From contig DDFC01000035.1 of NCBI GenBank assembly GCA_002336895.1, positions 195,741 to 259,740 of the forward strand: a stretch of DNA of 64,000 nucleotides, read 5' to 3'. The notes under the pieces were generated by a model, which made no database searches, was not told the DNA's origin, and saw nothing but the letters and a program-made list of their open reading frames with translations. The first letter of the stretch is position 1, and every line of letters begins with the position of its first letter. The stretch comes from Verrucomicrobiaceae bacterium UBA1938. GTDB taxonomy: Bacteria > Verrucomicrobiota > Verrucomicrobiia > Verrucomicrobiales > Verrucomicrobiaceae. A program made the position numbers and the translations under genes. Shown piece by piece: positions 16,680-25,334 of the stretch.

Positions 16680-17984
16680 ATGGACGCTTTCATCATCTGC
16701 CCTGATCACCGTGAATGCGCCGGCTTTGCCCGTCGCATCCGCCCTCTCGCTCTGCTGCCCGTGCTTGGCCGCACCCTGCTGGACCTCTGGCTGGAGCACC
16801 TAGCAGCAGCAGGCGTCAAGAATGTGACCATCCTCGCCGCAGACAGGCCGCATGAGATCCGCCACGCCGTGGATCAGGGCGGACGCTGGGGGCTGTCCGT
16901 GACGGTACTCTCCGTGAAACGAGAGCCCAGCATCGACGAAACACGCCAGCGCTTCACAGGCAAGGATTCATCCGGGCGGGTGCCAAACATCATCACCCTG
17001 GACACCCTGCCGGACATGCCTCACAAGCCGCTGTGGGAAAGCTCGGCCGCATTGTTCGACATTCTGCACAACAGCCTGCTCGTGACCCCTGCGGAATCTC
17101 ATCTGACCATGCGCGAGGTGGCCCCCAAGGTGCATGTAAGCACCCGTGCACGTGTCTCCGCCACGGCAAAAATCGAAGGCCCGGTGTGGATAGGCCCACA
17201 GGTGATCATTGGTGACGACGCACAAATTCTCGCAGGCAGCATCATCGAAGAGGCCGCCTACATCGACCGGGGTGCCATCGTCAGCGAGAGCTGGGTGGGC
17301 TCCAGCACCTACGTCGGCGCCCTGACGAATGTGAAAAGCTCCTTTGCCTGGGGAGGTGGCATCGAAAACTGGCGTCAGGGCTCTTTCCTTGAGATCACCG
17401 ATGATTTCCTGCTCACCAATCTGACACACAAGCCCTTTGGCGGTGTACGCAGCAGCTGGCTGGTCCGCATGGCCGGACTGTTTCTGATGCTGCTGACCTC
17501 TCCGCTGGCGCTGCTGTGCGCCCTGTGGTCTATCATTGTGAAATGGCGTGGTGTGTTTGACAGCCGGCAGGTGGTGATGCCCCCTCCCAGCAGACAAGAC
17601 CGCTACAGCCCCAGCACACGACTGTACTCCCTTACCACGGGTCCAGGCCTGTTCACCCGCTGGCCCGAGCTTTGGGCGGTGTGGAAAGGAGACATGCACC
17701 TGGTGGGCAACCGGCCCGTCTCACCTGCGCGCGCCGCCCTGCTGACCAATGAATTTGAGCGCATGTGGTTCGACGCCCCGGCCGGAGTCTTCTCCTATGC
17801 CGACATCATGGATGACGGCATGCAGAATGACAACGACACCGCACACAGCGCCTGCTACTCCATCCACCGCTGCCTGAGGCTGAACCTGCGAATTCTTATG
17901 CACTGCCTGCCCCGCTTCGTTCTTCCCCTGCCCCGCAAGGAGCATGAGATTTCCTCCAACAGTCAAACTCAAACCTGCGCCTAA
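16680..17984 (+). CDS. Nucleotidyltransferase-like / left-handed beta-helix / inactive sugar transferase fusion
   Basis: The 434-residue protein has three parts. Residues 1-110 resemble the start of sugar nucleotidyltransferases (RRIRPLALLPVLGRTLLDLWLEHLA), but the GGxGTRL nucleotide loop is not evident. Residues about 145-225 form hexapeptide turns (VHVSTRARVSATAKIEG and following). After a hydrophobic segment near 260-288 comes a stretch like the PglC-type sugar transferase end (WPELWAVWKGDMHLVGNRP). Aligned with the active enzyme just upstream, its catalytic Asp-Glu is replaced by Thr326-Arg327, so it should be inactive as a phosphoglycosyltransferase. It starts two bases after its neighbour. 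It may act as a membrane-bound regulator or scaffold for the initiating enzyme (inference). Confidence 0.65.
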   Translation: MDAFIICPDHRECAGFARRIRPLALLPVLGRTLLDLWLEHLAAAGVKNVTILAADRPHEIRHAVDQGGRWGLSVTVLSVKREPSIDETRQRFTGKDSSGRVPNIITLDTLPDMPHKPLWESSAALFDILHNSLLVTPAESHLTMREVAPKVHVSTRARVSATAKIEGPVWIGPQVIIGDDAQILAGSIIEEAAYIDRGAIVSESWVGSSTYVGALTNVKSSFAWGGGIENWRQGSFLEITDDFLLTNLTHKPFGGVRSSWLVRMAGLFLMLLTSPLALLCALWSIIVKWRGVFDSRQVVMPPPSRQDRYSPSTRLYSLTTGPGLFTRWPELWAVWKGDMHLVGNRPVSPARAALLTNEFERMWFDAPAGVFSYADIMDDGMQNDNDTAHSACYSIHRCLRLNLRILMHCLPRFVLPLPRKEHEISSNSQTQTCA

Positions 17985-17987
17985 CCC

Positions 17988-18281
17988 ATGACACTCTCAC
18001 CCAATGCTCAGCTCGCCGCCCCAGCCGAACTCTGCGCTGCCACAGCACGCCAGTGGCGTGATCGTCTTGAGCACGAGATCAAGGCGGAACATGAAGAAGT
18101 CTGCATTGATCTTTCCAAAACCCGGTTCATCGACAGCTCCGGCCTCGGCGTGCTGCTAACCCTGAACAAAACCCTGCGCAGCCGTGGTGCCAGCCTGAAA
18201 CTTCTCAATCCCTCCACCGCCGTCTGCCAGCTGATCGAGCTGACAAGACTTCATCGTGTTTTCGAAATCATCCACGATTGA
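17988..18281 (+). CDS. STAS-domain anti-anti-sigma-factor-type protein
   Basis: The 97-residue protein is a single STAS domain. The phosphorylation loop reads RFIDSSGLGVLLTLN, where Ser50 aligns with Ser58 of Bacillus SpoIIAA. It should be phosphorylated by an RsbW-like kinase and dephosphorylated by an RsbU-like phosphatase, releasing or capturing a partner. Both activities are present in the protein encoded six bases downstream. No sigma factor is encoded nearby, so the partner may be a regulator or an enzyme rather than a sigma factor. It starts three bases after the previous gene and so belongs to the EPS operon. Confidence 0.85.
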   Translation: MTLSPNAQLAAPAELCAATARQWRDRLEHEIKAEHEEVCIDLSKTRFIDSSGLGVLLTLNKTLRSRGASLKLLNPSTAVCQLIELTRLHRVFEIIHD

Positions 18282-18287
18282 TCCCGC

Positions 18288-20060
18288 ATGTCGCTCCCGC
18301 AGCAGCAGTTCGACGGCTTCCGGCTGGATTTTCCAGCCACGCTGGATGATGCCCGGGCCGCCGTCCGTGCTGTCGTTCAATGGCTGACGGATCAAAAGAT
18401 CGGAGCGGATGAATGCCAGCAATGGGAGCTGGTGCTGGCTGAGGCAGCCAATAACGCAGTGCTTTACGCCACCCCCGATCAGGCGCGGCATCCGGCGCGC
18501 ATCGAAGCAGCACTGACTCACGAGGAAATCGAGATCCGCATCACCGACCACACCAGCGGCTTTGACTGGCCGGAGCATGTGGAACTGCCAGAGGATGACG
18601 AATCCGAGCATGGCCGAGGCCTTTTCATCATCAGCACTCTCACGGACCATGTCTCGTACCTCAGGGGGCAGGGGCAGAATGTACTGTGCCTGAGATCCCG
18701 GCGTAAAACGCCACCGCCAGTCAAGGAGAACACCGAGGAAACACTCGACCTCATGACAGCCGAAGTCGCCTCATGCTACGAGACTCTGGCCAACATCTTC
18801 AGGCTGATCGCCGATGCAGGCAATGATGTGGAGCCCGTGGCACTGGCGACACGCTGGCTGGAGGAGCTGCGCGAGCTGGCAGGAGCCGACTTTCTGATTT
18901 TACGAATGGCTTCCAGCGATGTCTCAGCGCTGCCACTTCTCGGCTGCGCGCCGGACACCTCCCTCTGGGAAGCTCAGCTGGATCTGCGCGGAACTGACTT
19001 TGTCGAAACTCGCGCCGCCAAAACACGCCAAGACCAGTGGTTTGACAGCAGCACCAGCTTTGCTTCTGCTGACCCTCTTCTGAAGGCAGGAGAGCACATC
19101 AGCGGACTGGCGCACCCGCTGGAAAGCGGCGGCGATCTTGCGGGTGTGCTGACTGTAGGCGCATACAAACCAATGTGGGAGCCATCTGCCCGTGAACTGA
19201 ACGTGGTGCGCAGCCTGGGGGATTTCCTCGGCGCGTTGCTCCACGGCCTGCACCGCCGCGATGAGGCCAATCAGGCACGTCTGATGAAACGCGAGCTGCA
19301 AATCGCCGCAGAGATTCAGCGTTCACTCCTTCCTGCCGAGCTGCCGCAGACACCTTTTGTCCACTGCGCTGCCCATCTGGCCACAGTGGGGGAAGTAGGA
19401 GGGGACTATCTTGATGCCATCCTCCTCGCAGACGGCAGCATGCTTTTTGTGGTGGCAGATGTCATGGGCAAGGGAGTACCCGCAGCTCTGTTTGCCACGG
19501 CTTTCCACAGCCTGCTTCATTCCCATCTGGATCTGGCTTCGCGTCCTTCCCGTCTCATGCATCGACTGAACCAGTCCATGTTTGCTGAACTGGACCGTGC
19601 GGATATGTTCATCACCGCACAGCTCGTACACGTGAGCGCCGATGGCCACGCGCTCCAGGTCTGCGGCGCGGGACATGCCCCTCTGCTGCTCAGCAATGGC
19701 AGGCAGATTCAGGAGGTCACGGCGGACGGCCCGCCGCTGGGCGTGACAGATGATGCAGCCTATCAGGATTTTTCAGTCAGCCTGGTCACGCATACCCATG
19801 TGCTCATGCACACGGACGGCCTGAGCGACGTGGTTTCAGGGGGCGGAATCTTAAGCCGCGAGGATCTGCACGAGTGGCTTCAAAGCACAGCCGCAACGGG
19901 TCTCCCAGCAGGTGCTGCAAGAGACAGCCTGCACCGCCTGCACCGGAGTGCCGTGGATGCTGCACAGCAGCAGGATGACGCCACTTTTCTCGTCGTGACA
20001 CGCGGATCGCAGCCTCACACCGCCTCCCCTCAAAACTCCCTCTCGCATGCAAAACGATAG
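18288..20060 (+). CDS. RsbW-like kinase / GAF / RsbU-like PP2C phosphatase fusion
   Basis: The 590-residue soluble protein has an N-terminal GHKL anti-sigma-kinase domain (1-140) with the N box ELVLAEAANNAVLYA, ITDHTSGFDWPE and GRGLFIISTL. A GAF-like sensor region follows (about 160-320), then a SpoIIE/RsbU PP2C domain (about 335-575) with VGEVGGDYLDA, VVADVMGKGVPAAL, GAGHAPLLL, HTDGLSDVV and QDDATFLVV, so all metal-binding acidic motifs are kept. One protein can therefore phosphorylate and dephosphorylate a STAS protein, probably the 97-residue one next door. Pseudomonas HsbR combines the same activities in a different order (REC, PP2C, kinase) and controls biofilm through HsbA. The 3' end overlaps the receiver gene by 14 bases. 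Confidence 0.88.
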   Translation: MSLPQQQFDGFRLDFPATLDDARAAVRAVVQWLTDQKIGADECQQWELVLAEAANNAVLYATPDQARHPARIEAALTHEEIEIRITDHTSGFDWPEHVELPEDDESEHGRGLFIISTLTDHVSYLRGQGQNVLCLRSRRKTPPPVKENTEETLDLMTAEVASCYETLANIFRLIADAGNDVEPVALATRWLEELRELAGADFLILRMASSDVSALPLLGCAPDTSLWEAQLDLRGTDFVETRAAKTRQDQWFDSSTSFASADPLLKAGEHISGLAHPLESGGDLAGVLTVGAYKPMWEPSARELNVVRSLGDFLGALLHGLHRRDEANQARLMKRELQIAAEIQRSLLPAELPQTPFVHCAAHLATVGEVGGDYLDAILLADGSMLFVVADVMGKGVPAALFATAFHSLLHSHLDLASRPSRLMHRLNQSMFAELDRADMFITAQLVHVSADGHALQVCGAGHAPLLLSNGRQIQEVTADGPPLGVTDDAAYQDFSVSLVTHTHVLMHTDGLSDVVSGGGILSREDLHEWLQSTAATGLPAGAARDSLHRLHRSAVDAAQQQDDATFLVVTRGSQPHTASPQNSLSHAKR

Positions 20061-20457
20061 CCCCATACTTGTCGTCGATGACGAACCACACATGCGCAGA
20101 GTGGCGGAGCTCAGCATGAAGCCTCTCGGGCATCCGATCCTGCTCGCGGCGGACGGCCAGGAAGCCGTGCAGCTGGCGCGCAGCCGCCGCCCTTGCGTCA
20201 TCCTGCTGGATCACATCATGCCTGTCATGGATGGCAAGACGGCTCTGCAGCAGCTGAAATCGAATCCCGAGACCAGTGACATCCCCGTCATCATTCTCAG
20301 CTCCCGAGGCCAGCTGGCCGTGGGCCAGTATCAGGGTTTTGAGACCGCCACCATGTTTGTCTCCAAGCCCTTCAGTCCAGCTCTGCTCCGCCGTGAGGTG
20401 GAAAAACTGATTTCAACATCCGCGCGGCACATGGAACCTCAGCTCGCATCATCATGA
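20047..20457 (+). CDS. Single-domain response regulator (REC only)
   Basis: The 136-residue protein is a stand-alone receiver: acidic pocket VVDDEP (Asp11, Asp12), phosphoacceptor Asp55 in VILLDHIMPVMDG, Ser/Thr switch in IILSSRG and Lys in FVSKPFSP. It has no output domain, so it probably acts by protein contact. It overlaps the kinase/phosphatase fusion by 14 bases and the next gene by four, so co-translation is likely. It could accept phosphate from the Hpt domain of the hybrid kinase at 11.7 kb and modulate the phosphatase, in the way REC domains are fused to such phosphatases in HsbR (inference). Confidence 0.87.
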   Translation: MQNDSPILVVDDEPHMRRVAELSMKPLGHPILLAADGQEAVQLARSRRPCVILLDHIMPVMDGKTALQQLKSNPETSDIPVIILSSRGQLAVGQYQGFETATMFVSKPFSPALLRREVEKLISTSARHMEPQLASS

Positions 20458-21650
20458 AACAACGCCTGGATCTCTTCATCATGATCGACGCCTGCGGGTG
20501 GGAGATCATCAAGGACCGCCCGCAGTTTCTCAGCACGCTGGCTCCTCACCGCCGCAGGCTCGAGAGCGTCTTCGGGTACAGCAGCACCTGCGTCCCCAGC
20601 ATTCTGAGCGGCCGCTGGCCGGACGAGCATCACAACTGGTGCTATTTTATTCACGACCCACAGAACTCCCCTTTCCGCCGTCTCCGGTGGCTGCGCTGGC
20701 TGCCCAAGGCTCTGACCAGCCGCCGCATCGTGCGTCGTTATCTGACACGCGTGGTCAAATCGGCTCTGGGTTTCAAAGGGTATTTTGATCTCTACAACAT
20801 CCCCTTCCATCACATCCACCTGTTCGATTTCACAGAGAAGAAGAGCCCATTGCAGCCGCGCGGCATGAACCGCGGCCCCAATGTCTTCGACCTCCTGGTG
20901 GAAAAAGGCGTACCCTACTTTGTGACGGACCCCTCTTTGAGCGAGCCCGTCAACCGGGACCGCCTCATAGCCGACATCGATGATGAGCGCATCGACTTCG
21001 CTTTTCAGTACTGGGCCGGACTGGACGGCCTGCTGCATCGTGTGGGCAATCAATCGCCAGAGATCGACACCAAGCTCGCGGAATATGAAGACTGGATTTC
21101 ACAGACCGTTTCCGTCGCCAAAAAACATTACCGTGAGGTCAATCTCTTTGTCTTCAGCGACCACGGCATGGCCAACTGCGACCATCATCTGGACCTCCGC
21201 ACGAAGATCGACGCTCTGGGACTGCGTGTAGGCAGGGACTATAACGTGGTGTACGACAGCACGATGGCCCGCTTCTGGTTTTTCAACAACGAAGCTCGCC
21301 AGAAGATCACTGCTGTGCTCCAGGGAGTACCGGAAGGCCGTATCATGCCGGAGGACGAACTTCGCAAATTCCGCGCCCACTTTGAAGACGGTCGTTTTGG
21401 TGAGATTGTCTTCCTCGTAAAAGAAGGGGTGCTGATCGTCCCCAGTCACATGGGAGAGCGCCCCATCCGGGCCATGCATGGCTACCATCCGTATGATCCT
21501 CAGAGCTACGCTACGCTCTTCAGCAGTTCAGACTCCATTCCAGAGGACATCACGCACATACCTCACATCCATCGACTGATGGAAAAAGCCATGGAACGTC
21601 CGGAAGCCACCAAGTCCGTGTCCACGTCCGTCCATGCCTTGGCAGCCTGA
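20454..21650 (+). CDS. Alkaline-phosphatase-superfamily hydrolase in the EPS locus
   Basis: The 398-residue protein carries metal-site motifs of the alkaline phosphatase/nucleotide pyrophosphatase superfamily: Asp12 (MIDACGW), nucleophile Thr45 (GYSSTCVPSILSGR), Asp191 and His195 (AGLDGLLHRVG), Asp236-His237 (FSDHGMAN) and a C-terminal MHGYHP. It has no signal peptide or membrane segment and should be cytoplasmic. These enzymes cleave or transfer phospho- or sulfo-esters. In an EPS locus it might handle a phosphodiester or phospho-sugar substituent, but the substrate is unknown. It overlaps the receiver gene by four bases and is followed after 15 bases by the methyltransferase gene. Confidence 0.75.
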   Translation: MKQRLDLFIMIDACGWEIIKDRPQFLSTLAPHRRRLESVFGYSSTCVPSILSGRWPDEHHNWCYFIHDPQNSPFRRLRWLRWLPKALTSRRIVRRYLTRVVKSALGFKGYFDLYNIPFHHIHLFDFTEKKSPLQPRGMNRGPNVFDLLVEKGVPYFVTDPSLSEPVNRDRLIADIDDERIDFAFQYWAGLDGLLHRVGNQSPEIDTKLAEYEDWISQTVSVAKKHYREVNLFVFSDHGMANCDHHLDLRTKIDALGLRVGRDYNVVYDSTMARFWFFNNEARQKITAVLQGVPEGRIMPEDELRKFRAHFEDGRFGEIVFLVKEGVLIVPSHMGERPIRAMHGYHPYDPQSYATLFSSSDSIPEDITHIPHIHRLMEKAMERPEATKSVSTSVHALAA

Positions 21651-21665
21651 TACCCGCCTTCTATT

Positions 21666-22394
21666 ATGACGCTCACCTTTCCTTCCTTGGCCTCGATCTG
21701 GCAGAATTTTCGCCTGCGCTGGTATTTCAAATTTACCCTGCCTGCCAAGACGCGTGCCACCCTCCATGGAGTGGAGCTGGACATCAGCATGTTGTCTTCA
21801 CTCATGAAGAACAACATCCTGGAAGGACGCTACGAATTTCAGGAGTGCAGGCTGGCCAGACGCTGCCTCAACGCTGATGACGTCATTCTGGAGCTGGGCG
21901 GCGCCATTGGCTTCATCGGATTGTTCTGCCGGAAAGAGATCGGTGTCAGGCACCATCTGACCGTAGAGGCCAATCCCGGCACCATCGAAATCTTGAAGCG
22001 CAATTACCGGCTTAATTCCATGACCCCGCAAGTGGTTCACGCTGCCGCGGCTGCTGAGGACGGTGAGATCTCGCTGGATGTAGGAGGGGAGTTCTGGGAA
22101 AACTCGATCGTTTCTGCGCAAGGCGACGGCAAAAAAATCCAGGTTCCCTCAAAAAGCCTGCGCTCGCTGGCTGCACTTTTGCCTGAACCTCCCACCGCCT
22201 TGATCTGCGATATCGAGGGAGCCGAAACTCAGCTCGATTTCAGCCAGCTCCCCCCGTCCGTCACCCGGGTCATCATAGAGCTGCACCCCGGAATGGTGGG
22301 GGAAACCGCCGTTCAGAATCTGGTGCAGAAGATTCATGCCCTCGGATTCCGCACGGAAACAGTGGAGGAAAACACCTGGCTTTTCGTTCGCTGA
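21666..22394 (+). CDS. FkbM-family methyltransferase
   Basis: The 242-residue protein has the FkbM-type SAM-binding core: DVILELGGAIGFIGLFCRK as motif I and LTVEANPGTIEILKRNYRLN as the acidic motif that binds the ribose, followed by EDGEISLDV, the ALICDIEGAETQLDF block and a VIIELHPGMVG end. FkbM enzymes O-methylate hydroxyls, often on sugars of exopolysaccharides or lipopolysaccharides. The first 45 residues are less conserved. It probably methylates a sugar of the repeat unit, since it lies between the phosphatase-fold gene and the flippase. Regiospecificity cannot be predicted. Confidence 0.82.
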   Translation: MTLTFPSLASIWQNFRLRWYFKFTLPAKTRATLHGVELDISMLSSLMKNNILEGRYEFQECRLARRCLNADDVILELGGAIGFIGLFCRKEIGVRHHLTVEANPGTIEILKRNYRLNSMTPQVVHAAAAAEDGEISLDVGGEFWENSIVSAQGDGKKIQVPSKSLRSLAALLPEPPTALICDIEGAETQLDFSQLPPSVTRVIIELHPGMVGETAVQNLVQKIHALGFRTETVEENTWLFVR

Positions 22395-22402
22395 AGCCCT
22401 GA

Positions 22403-22453
22403 CCCCGCAGGTGCGGGGATTGTTGATTAAAGCACTCACCGCGAAGTTTCTGC
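22403..22453 (+). repeat. GC-rich palindrome with downstream box, copy C
   Basis: CCCCGCA-GG-TGCGGGG (22403-22418) is followed by ATTGTT and by CTCACCGCGAAG (22435-22446), then TTTCTGC, ending seven bases before the flippase ATG. The same layout appears at 37115-37166 before the Wza-type gene. It may be a structured leader or operator. It lies nine bases after the methyltransferase stop and lacks a T run. Confidence 0.6.
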
Positions 22454-22460
22454 ACTCGCG

Positions 22461-24029
22461 ATGACTTACGACTCCGTCAAAAAAACCATCTGGAGCAACG
22501 CTCTCTCGAACTACCTCCGTACGTTTGTCGGGATCATTGTCGGACTGGTGACCTTCCGGCTTTTGTACCAGGCTCTGCCAAAGGAGTCCTTCGGCTTCTG
22601 GTCCCTGCTCTGGAGTGTCTTTGGCTATGGCATTCTGCTGGACTTTGGCTTTGGCTTTGCCGCACAAAAGCGCGTGGCAGAGCTGTCAGTCTCGGGTGAA
22701 TGGCACAAGCTCAGCCAGGTGCTGAGCACGATCCTTTTCTTCTATCTGGCCGTGGCTGCAGTCATGGCCTTGGGGGTCGCCGTGGGGGCGGATAAAATCG
22801 TGAACGCCTTTGGCGTTTCCGCCGCCAATCATGACGAGTTTCGCGTCGTGCTGATCGCCTTCTTTGCCGCCATAGGTCTGGCATTCCCGCTGGGCATTTT
22901 CCCGGAGATCCTGCGCGGTCAGCAGCGCATCAGCACGGCCAACAACATCATCACGCTGGCCATGCTGATGCGCCTCGTGGTCATCGCCTGGGCGGTGCAT
23001 GCAGGATGGAGCCTGCTCAGCATCATGATCACGGCGCTTTTTTTCGCCCTGGCTCCTGATTTGGTGTCCGCCTTCTTCGCCCTGCGCCACATGCCGGAGG
23101 TCAGGCTGCGACCTGCTTTGTTTTCAAAGGCCATCATGCGCGAGACGATGGGCTTCTCCATCTTTGCCTACATCAGCACAGCCACCAACATCGTGCTGGG
23201 AAAGACAGACCAGCTCGTGCTGGGCGCCACGCTGTCCGTCGGAGCCGTGGCTGTTTACCAGGCCGGGGCCAAGGTGGCGGAGGTGTTTGCGCAGTTTACC
23301 AAGCAGATGCAGGAGGCTCTTTCTCCCGCCGCCGCGCATCTTCATGCCACGGGAGACCACTCCGCTCTGCGCGACCTGCTGCAGCGCAGCACACGCTGGA
23401 GCGCCATCATAGCCACACCTCTGTACCTTCTGTGCGCCTTTGAACTGGAGCCGCTGCTGAAGGTGCTGACAGGGGACTCGAACATCGCCGCCGAAACCTG
23501 GCAGGTGGCCCAGGTGCTGCTGCTCTGGTTTTACACCTCCACGCTGACACATAGCGTCAGCAAGCGCATCTACATGATGACAGGGCATGAGCGGCGCCTC
23601 ATGTGGCTGGGCGTGGGCGAGGCCGTCGTCAATCTTGCCCTCAGCATCTCTCTGGCCCTTATCTTCAAAAATGTTGTCAGCGTGGCTGTGGGATCTCTCA
23701 TCCCCACTGTCTTGTTTGGCTGGTTCCTGCTCTGGCCATGGGTGGCCCGTGATGTGGAGCTGCACCCCTGGCAGCTGTTTCGTGAGACGGTGCTGCCCGC
23801 CTGGGCATCCTGCCTGCCTGCAGCCTGCGTCCTCGCAGCTCCATTGCTATATCCAGACCTGCAGATCGAAAACACATGGCTGCGCATTCTTCTAATGGGA
23901 AGCGCAGGCGGGCTCACAGCCATGGTCTGCGTGTGGTTCTGGTCCCTGACGCCGGAAGAGCGGAAGGCTCTGCGCTCCAGAATGCCTCGTCGCTTCAAAA
24001 AGAATCCACCTGCACTTCAGGCCGCTTAA
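22461..24029 (+). CDS. Polysaccharide flippase (Wzx-type, MOP superfamily)
   Basis: The 522-residue protein has about 12-14 hydrophobic segments spread over its length, with polar loops such as SVSGEWHKLS and an N-terminus (WSNALSNYLRTFVGIIVGLVTF) typical of Wzx/RfbX polysaccharide transporters. It should move the undecaprenyl-pyrophosphate-linked repeat unit from the cytoplasmic to the periplasmic side of the inner membrane. Its presence with a polymerase-like protein at 41.6-43.0 kb and a Wzz-type protein points to a Wzx/Wzy-dependent pathway. The start follows directly on the palindromic leader element. Confidence 0.85.
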   Translation: MTYDSVKKTIWSNALSNYLRTFVGIIVGLVTFRLLYQALPKESFGFWSLLWSVFGYGILLDFGFGFAAQKRVAELSVSGEWHKLSQVLSTILFFYLAVAAVMALGVAVGADKIVNAFGVSAANHDEFRVVLIAFFAAIGLAFPLGIFPEILRGQQRISTANNIITLAMLMRLVVIAWAVHAGWSLLSIMITALFFALAPDLVSAFFALRHMPEVRLRPALFSKAIMRETMGFSIFAYISTATNIVLGKTDQLVLGATLSVGAVAVYQAGAKVAEVFAQFTKQMQEALSPAAAHLHATGDHSALRDLLQRSTRWSAIIATPLYLLCAFELEPLLKVLTGDSNIAAETWQVAQVLLLWFYTSTLTHSVSKRIYMMTGHERRLMWLGVGEAVVNLALSISLALIFKNVVSVAVGSLIPTVLFGWFLLWPWVARDVELHPWQLFRETVLPAWASCLPAACVLAAPLLYPDLQIENTWLRILLMGSAGGLTAMVCVWFWSLTPEERKALRSRMPRRFKKNPPALQAA

Positions 24030-24035
24030 CCCGCC

Positions 24036-25334
24036 ATGCTAGCATCCCACATCCTCCGCAAATATGACCCCGCCCAGTGGGGAGGCACCGAGACGGCAGT
24101 GCAACGCCTCGTCCAGGGGCTGCAGCATCACGGCATCTCGTCTCTGGTGCATGCACCATACTGCGCCAGCGACACTGACGCCGACCCTTTGCGTGATGCA
24201 GGAGCCACGGTGCGGCGCTACAAGGCTTTTGTGCCAGTGGCTGGAATCTCGGCAGCTCAGCGCGAGGCACTGGTCTCGTGGGGTGGTAATCTGTTCTCCT
24301 TTGAGCTCTTCTGGCAGCTGCGCACCAGCGGGGCGGACGTGATGCATTCTCATGCCCTCAACCGCATCGCAGGCATCAGCCTGATGGCAGCCAGATCCCG
24401 CGGAGTGCCTCATGCGATTACCCTGCATGGTGGCGCACTGGACATTCCAGAGGAGGTGAACACCCAGCTCACTGCTCCTCTGAAAGGCGGCTTTGAATGG
24501 GGCAAAGCTCTTGGTGCCCTGGTTAGCAGCCGTCGTGTGCTGGAAAAAACAGACGCCATTTTCACCTGCAACCCCAAGGAGGCCGCACTGCTGCAGCAAA
24601 AGTATCCGCGTCAGCGTGTCATCGTCCAGCCTCACTCCGTACCGGCAGCCCTGTATGCCATCGAGCACCGCACAGCAGCACTTCAGGCTTTCCCGCAGAT
24701 CGCAGGCCGCGATCTGATCGTCAAAGTCGCACGGCTGGACCCGGCCAAAAACCTCCCGTGGCTGGTGCGGCAGATGCCAGCCATCAAGCGCCGCCATCCG
24801 CGTGCCATGCTCGTGCTCATCGGTGCCGGAACCACGCAGAGCGTGGTGGATGAGCTGCACCGTGAAATCAGCAGACTGGGACTGGCCAACGACGTCCTGC
24901 TCACAGGTGGTCTTCCCTCCGGAAGTGCTGAGCTGATCGGCCTCATCCAATACGCGCGCATGTTTGTGCTGTCCTCGACAGCCGAGCCCTTTGGCATCGT
25001 CATACTTGAGGCCTGGGCGGCCGGCACTCCTGTGCTGTCCTCACGCACATCAGGGGCGGCCTCTCTCATTGATCACGGGCGCACCGGCCTGCTCTACGAC
25101 CTGGATCAAAGCGCTGGCTTTCATTCTGGCATCGACACTCTCATGATGAACAACGACGTGCACCTCCAGATCTGTGCTGAGGCGCTGGAGCGCGTGCGCA
25201 GGGACTTTGATGTCCCATCCATCGCCGGTCGCGTGGCCAGAGTGTACGCGGAGCTGATCGAGGCCAAGAAAATGAAAGGAGCCAAAAAGTCCACCCCAGC
25301 CCCGCAGCCGTTGCTGGCCGCCAAAATTCCATGA
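24036..25334 (+). CDS. GT4-family glycosyltransferase
   Basis: The 432-residue GT-B enzyme starts MLASHILRKYDPAQWGGTE, with the GGTE loop that contacts the acceptor or donor in GT4 enzymes. The C-terminal half has LIVKVARLDPAKNLPWLVRQ and the EX7E donor site EPFGIVILEAWAAGTPVL. A basic, Ala/Pro-rich tail of about 20 residues follows (KKMKGAKKST). It is expected to add a sugar to the EPS intermediate on the cytoplasmic face. It starts six bases after the flippase and overlaps the next gene by four bases. The sugar and linkage are unknown. Confidence 0.86.
   Translation: MLASHILRKYDPAQWGGTETAVQRLVQGLQHHGISSLVHAPYCASDTDADPLRDAGATVRRYKAFVPVAGISAAQREALVSWGGNLFSFELFWQLRTSGADVMHSHALNRIAGISLMAARSRGVPHAITLHGGALDIPEEVNTQLTAPLKGGFEWGKALGALVSSRRVLEKTDAIFTCNPKEAALLQQKYPRQRVIVQPHSVPAALYAIEHRTAALQAFPQIAGRDLIVKVARLDPAKNLPWLVRQMPAIKRRHPRAMLVLIGAGTTQSVVDELHREISRLGLANDVLLTGGLPSGSAELIGLIQYARMFVLSSTAEPFGIVILEAWAAGTPVLSSRTSGAASLIDHGRTGLLYDLDQSAGFHSGIDTLMMNNDVHLQICAEALERVRRDFDVPSIAGRVARVYAELIEAKKMKGAKKSTPAPQPLLAAKIP

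Noticed and set aside
22403..22418. Palindrome as an intrinsic terminator
   Set aside because: No T run follows and the element recurs directly before start codons, so a regulatory or repeat role fits better.
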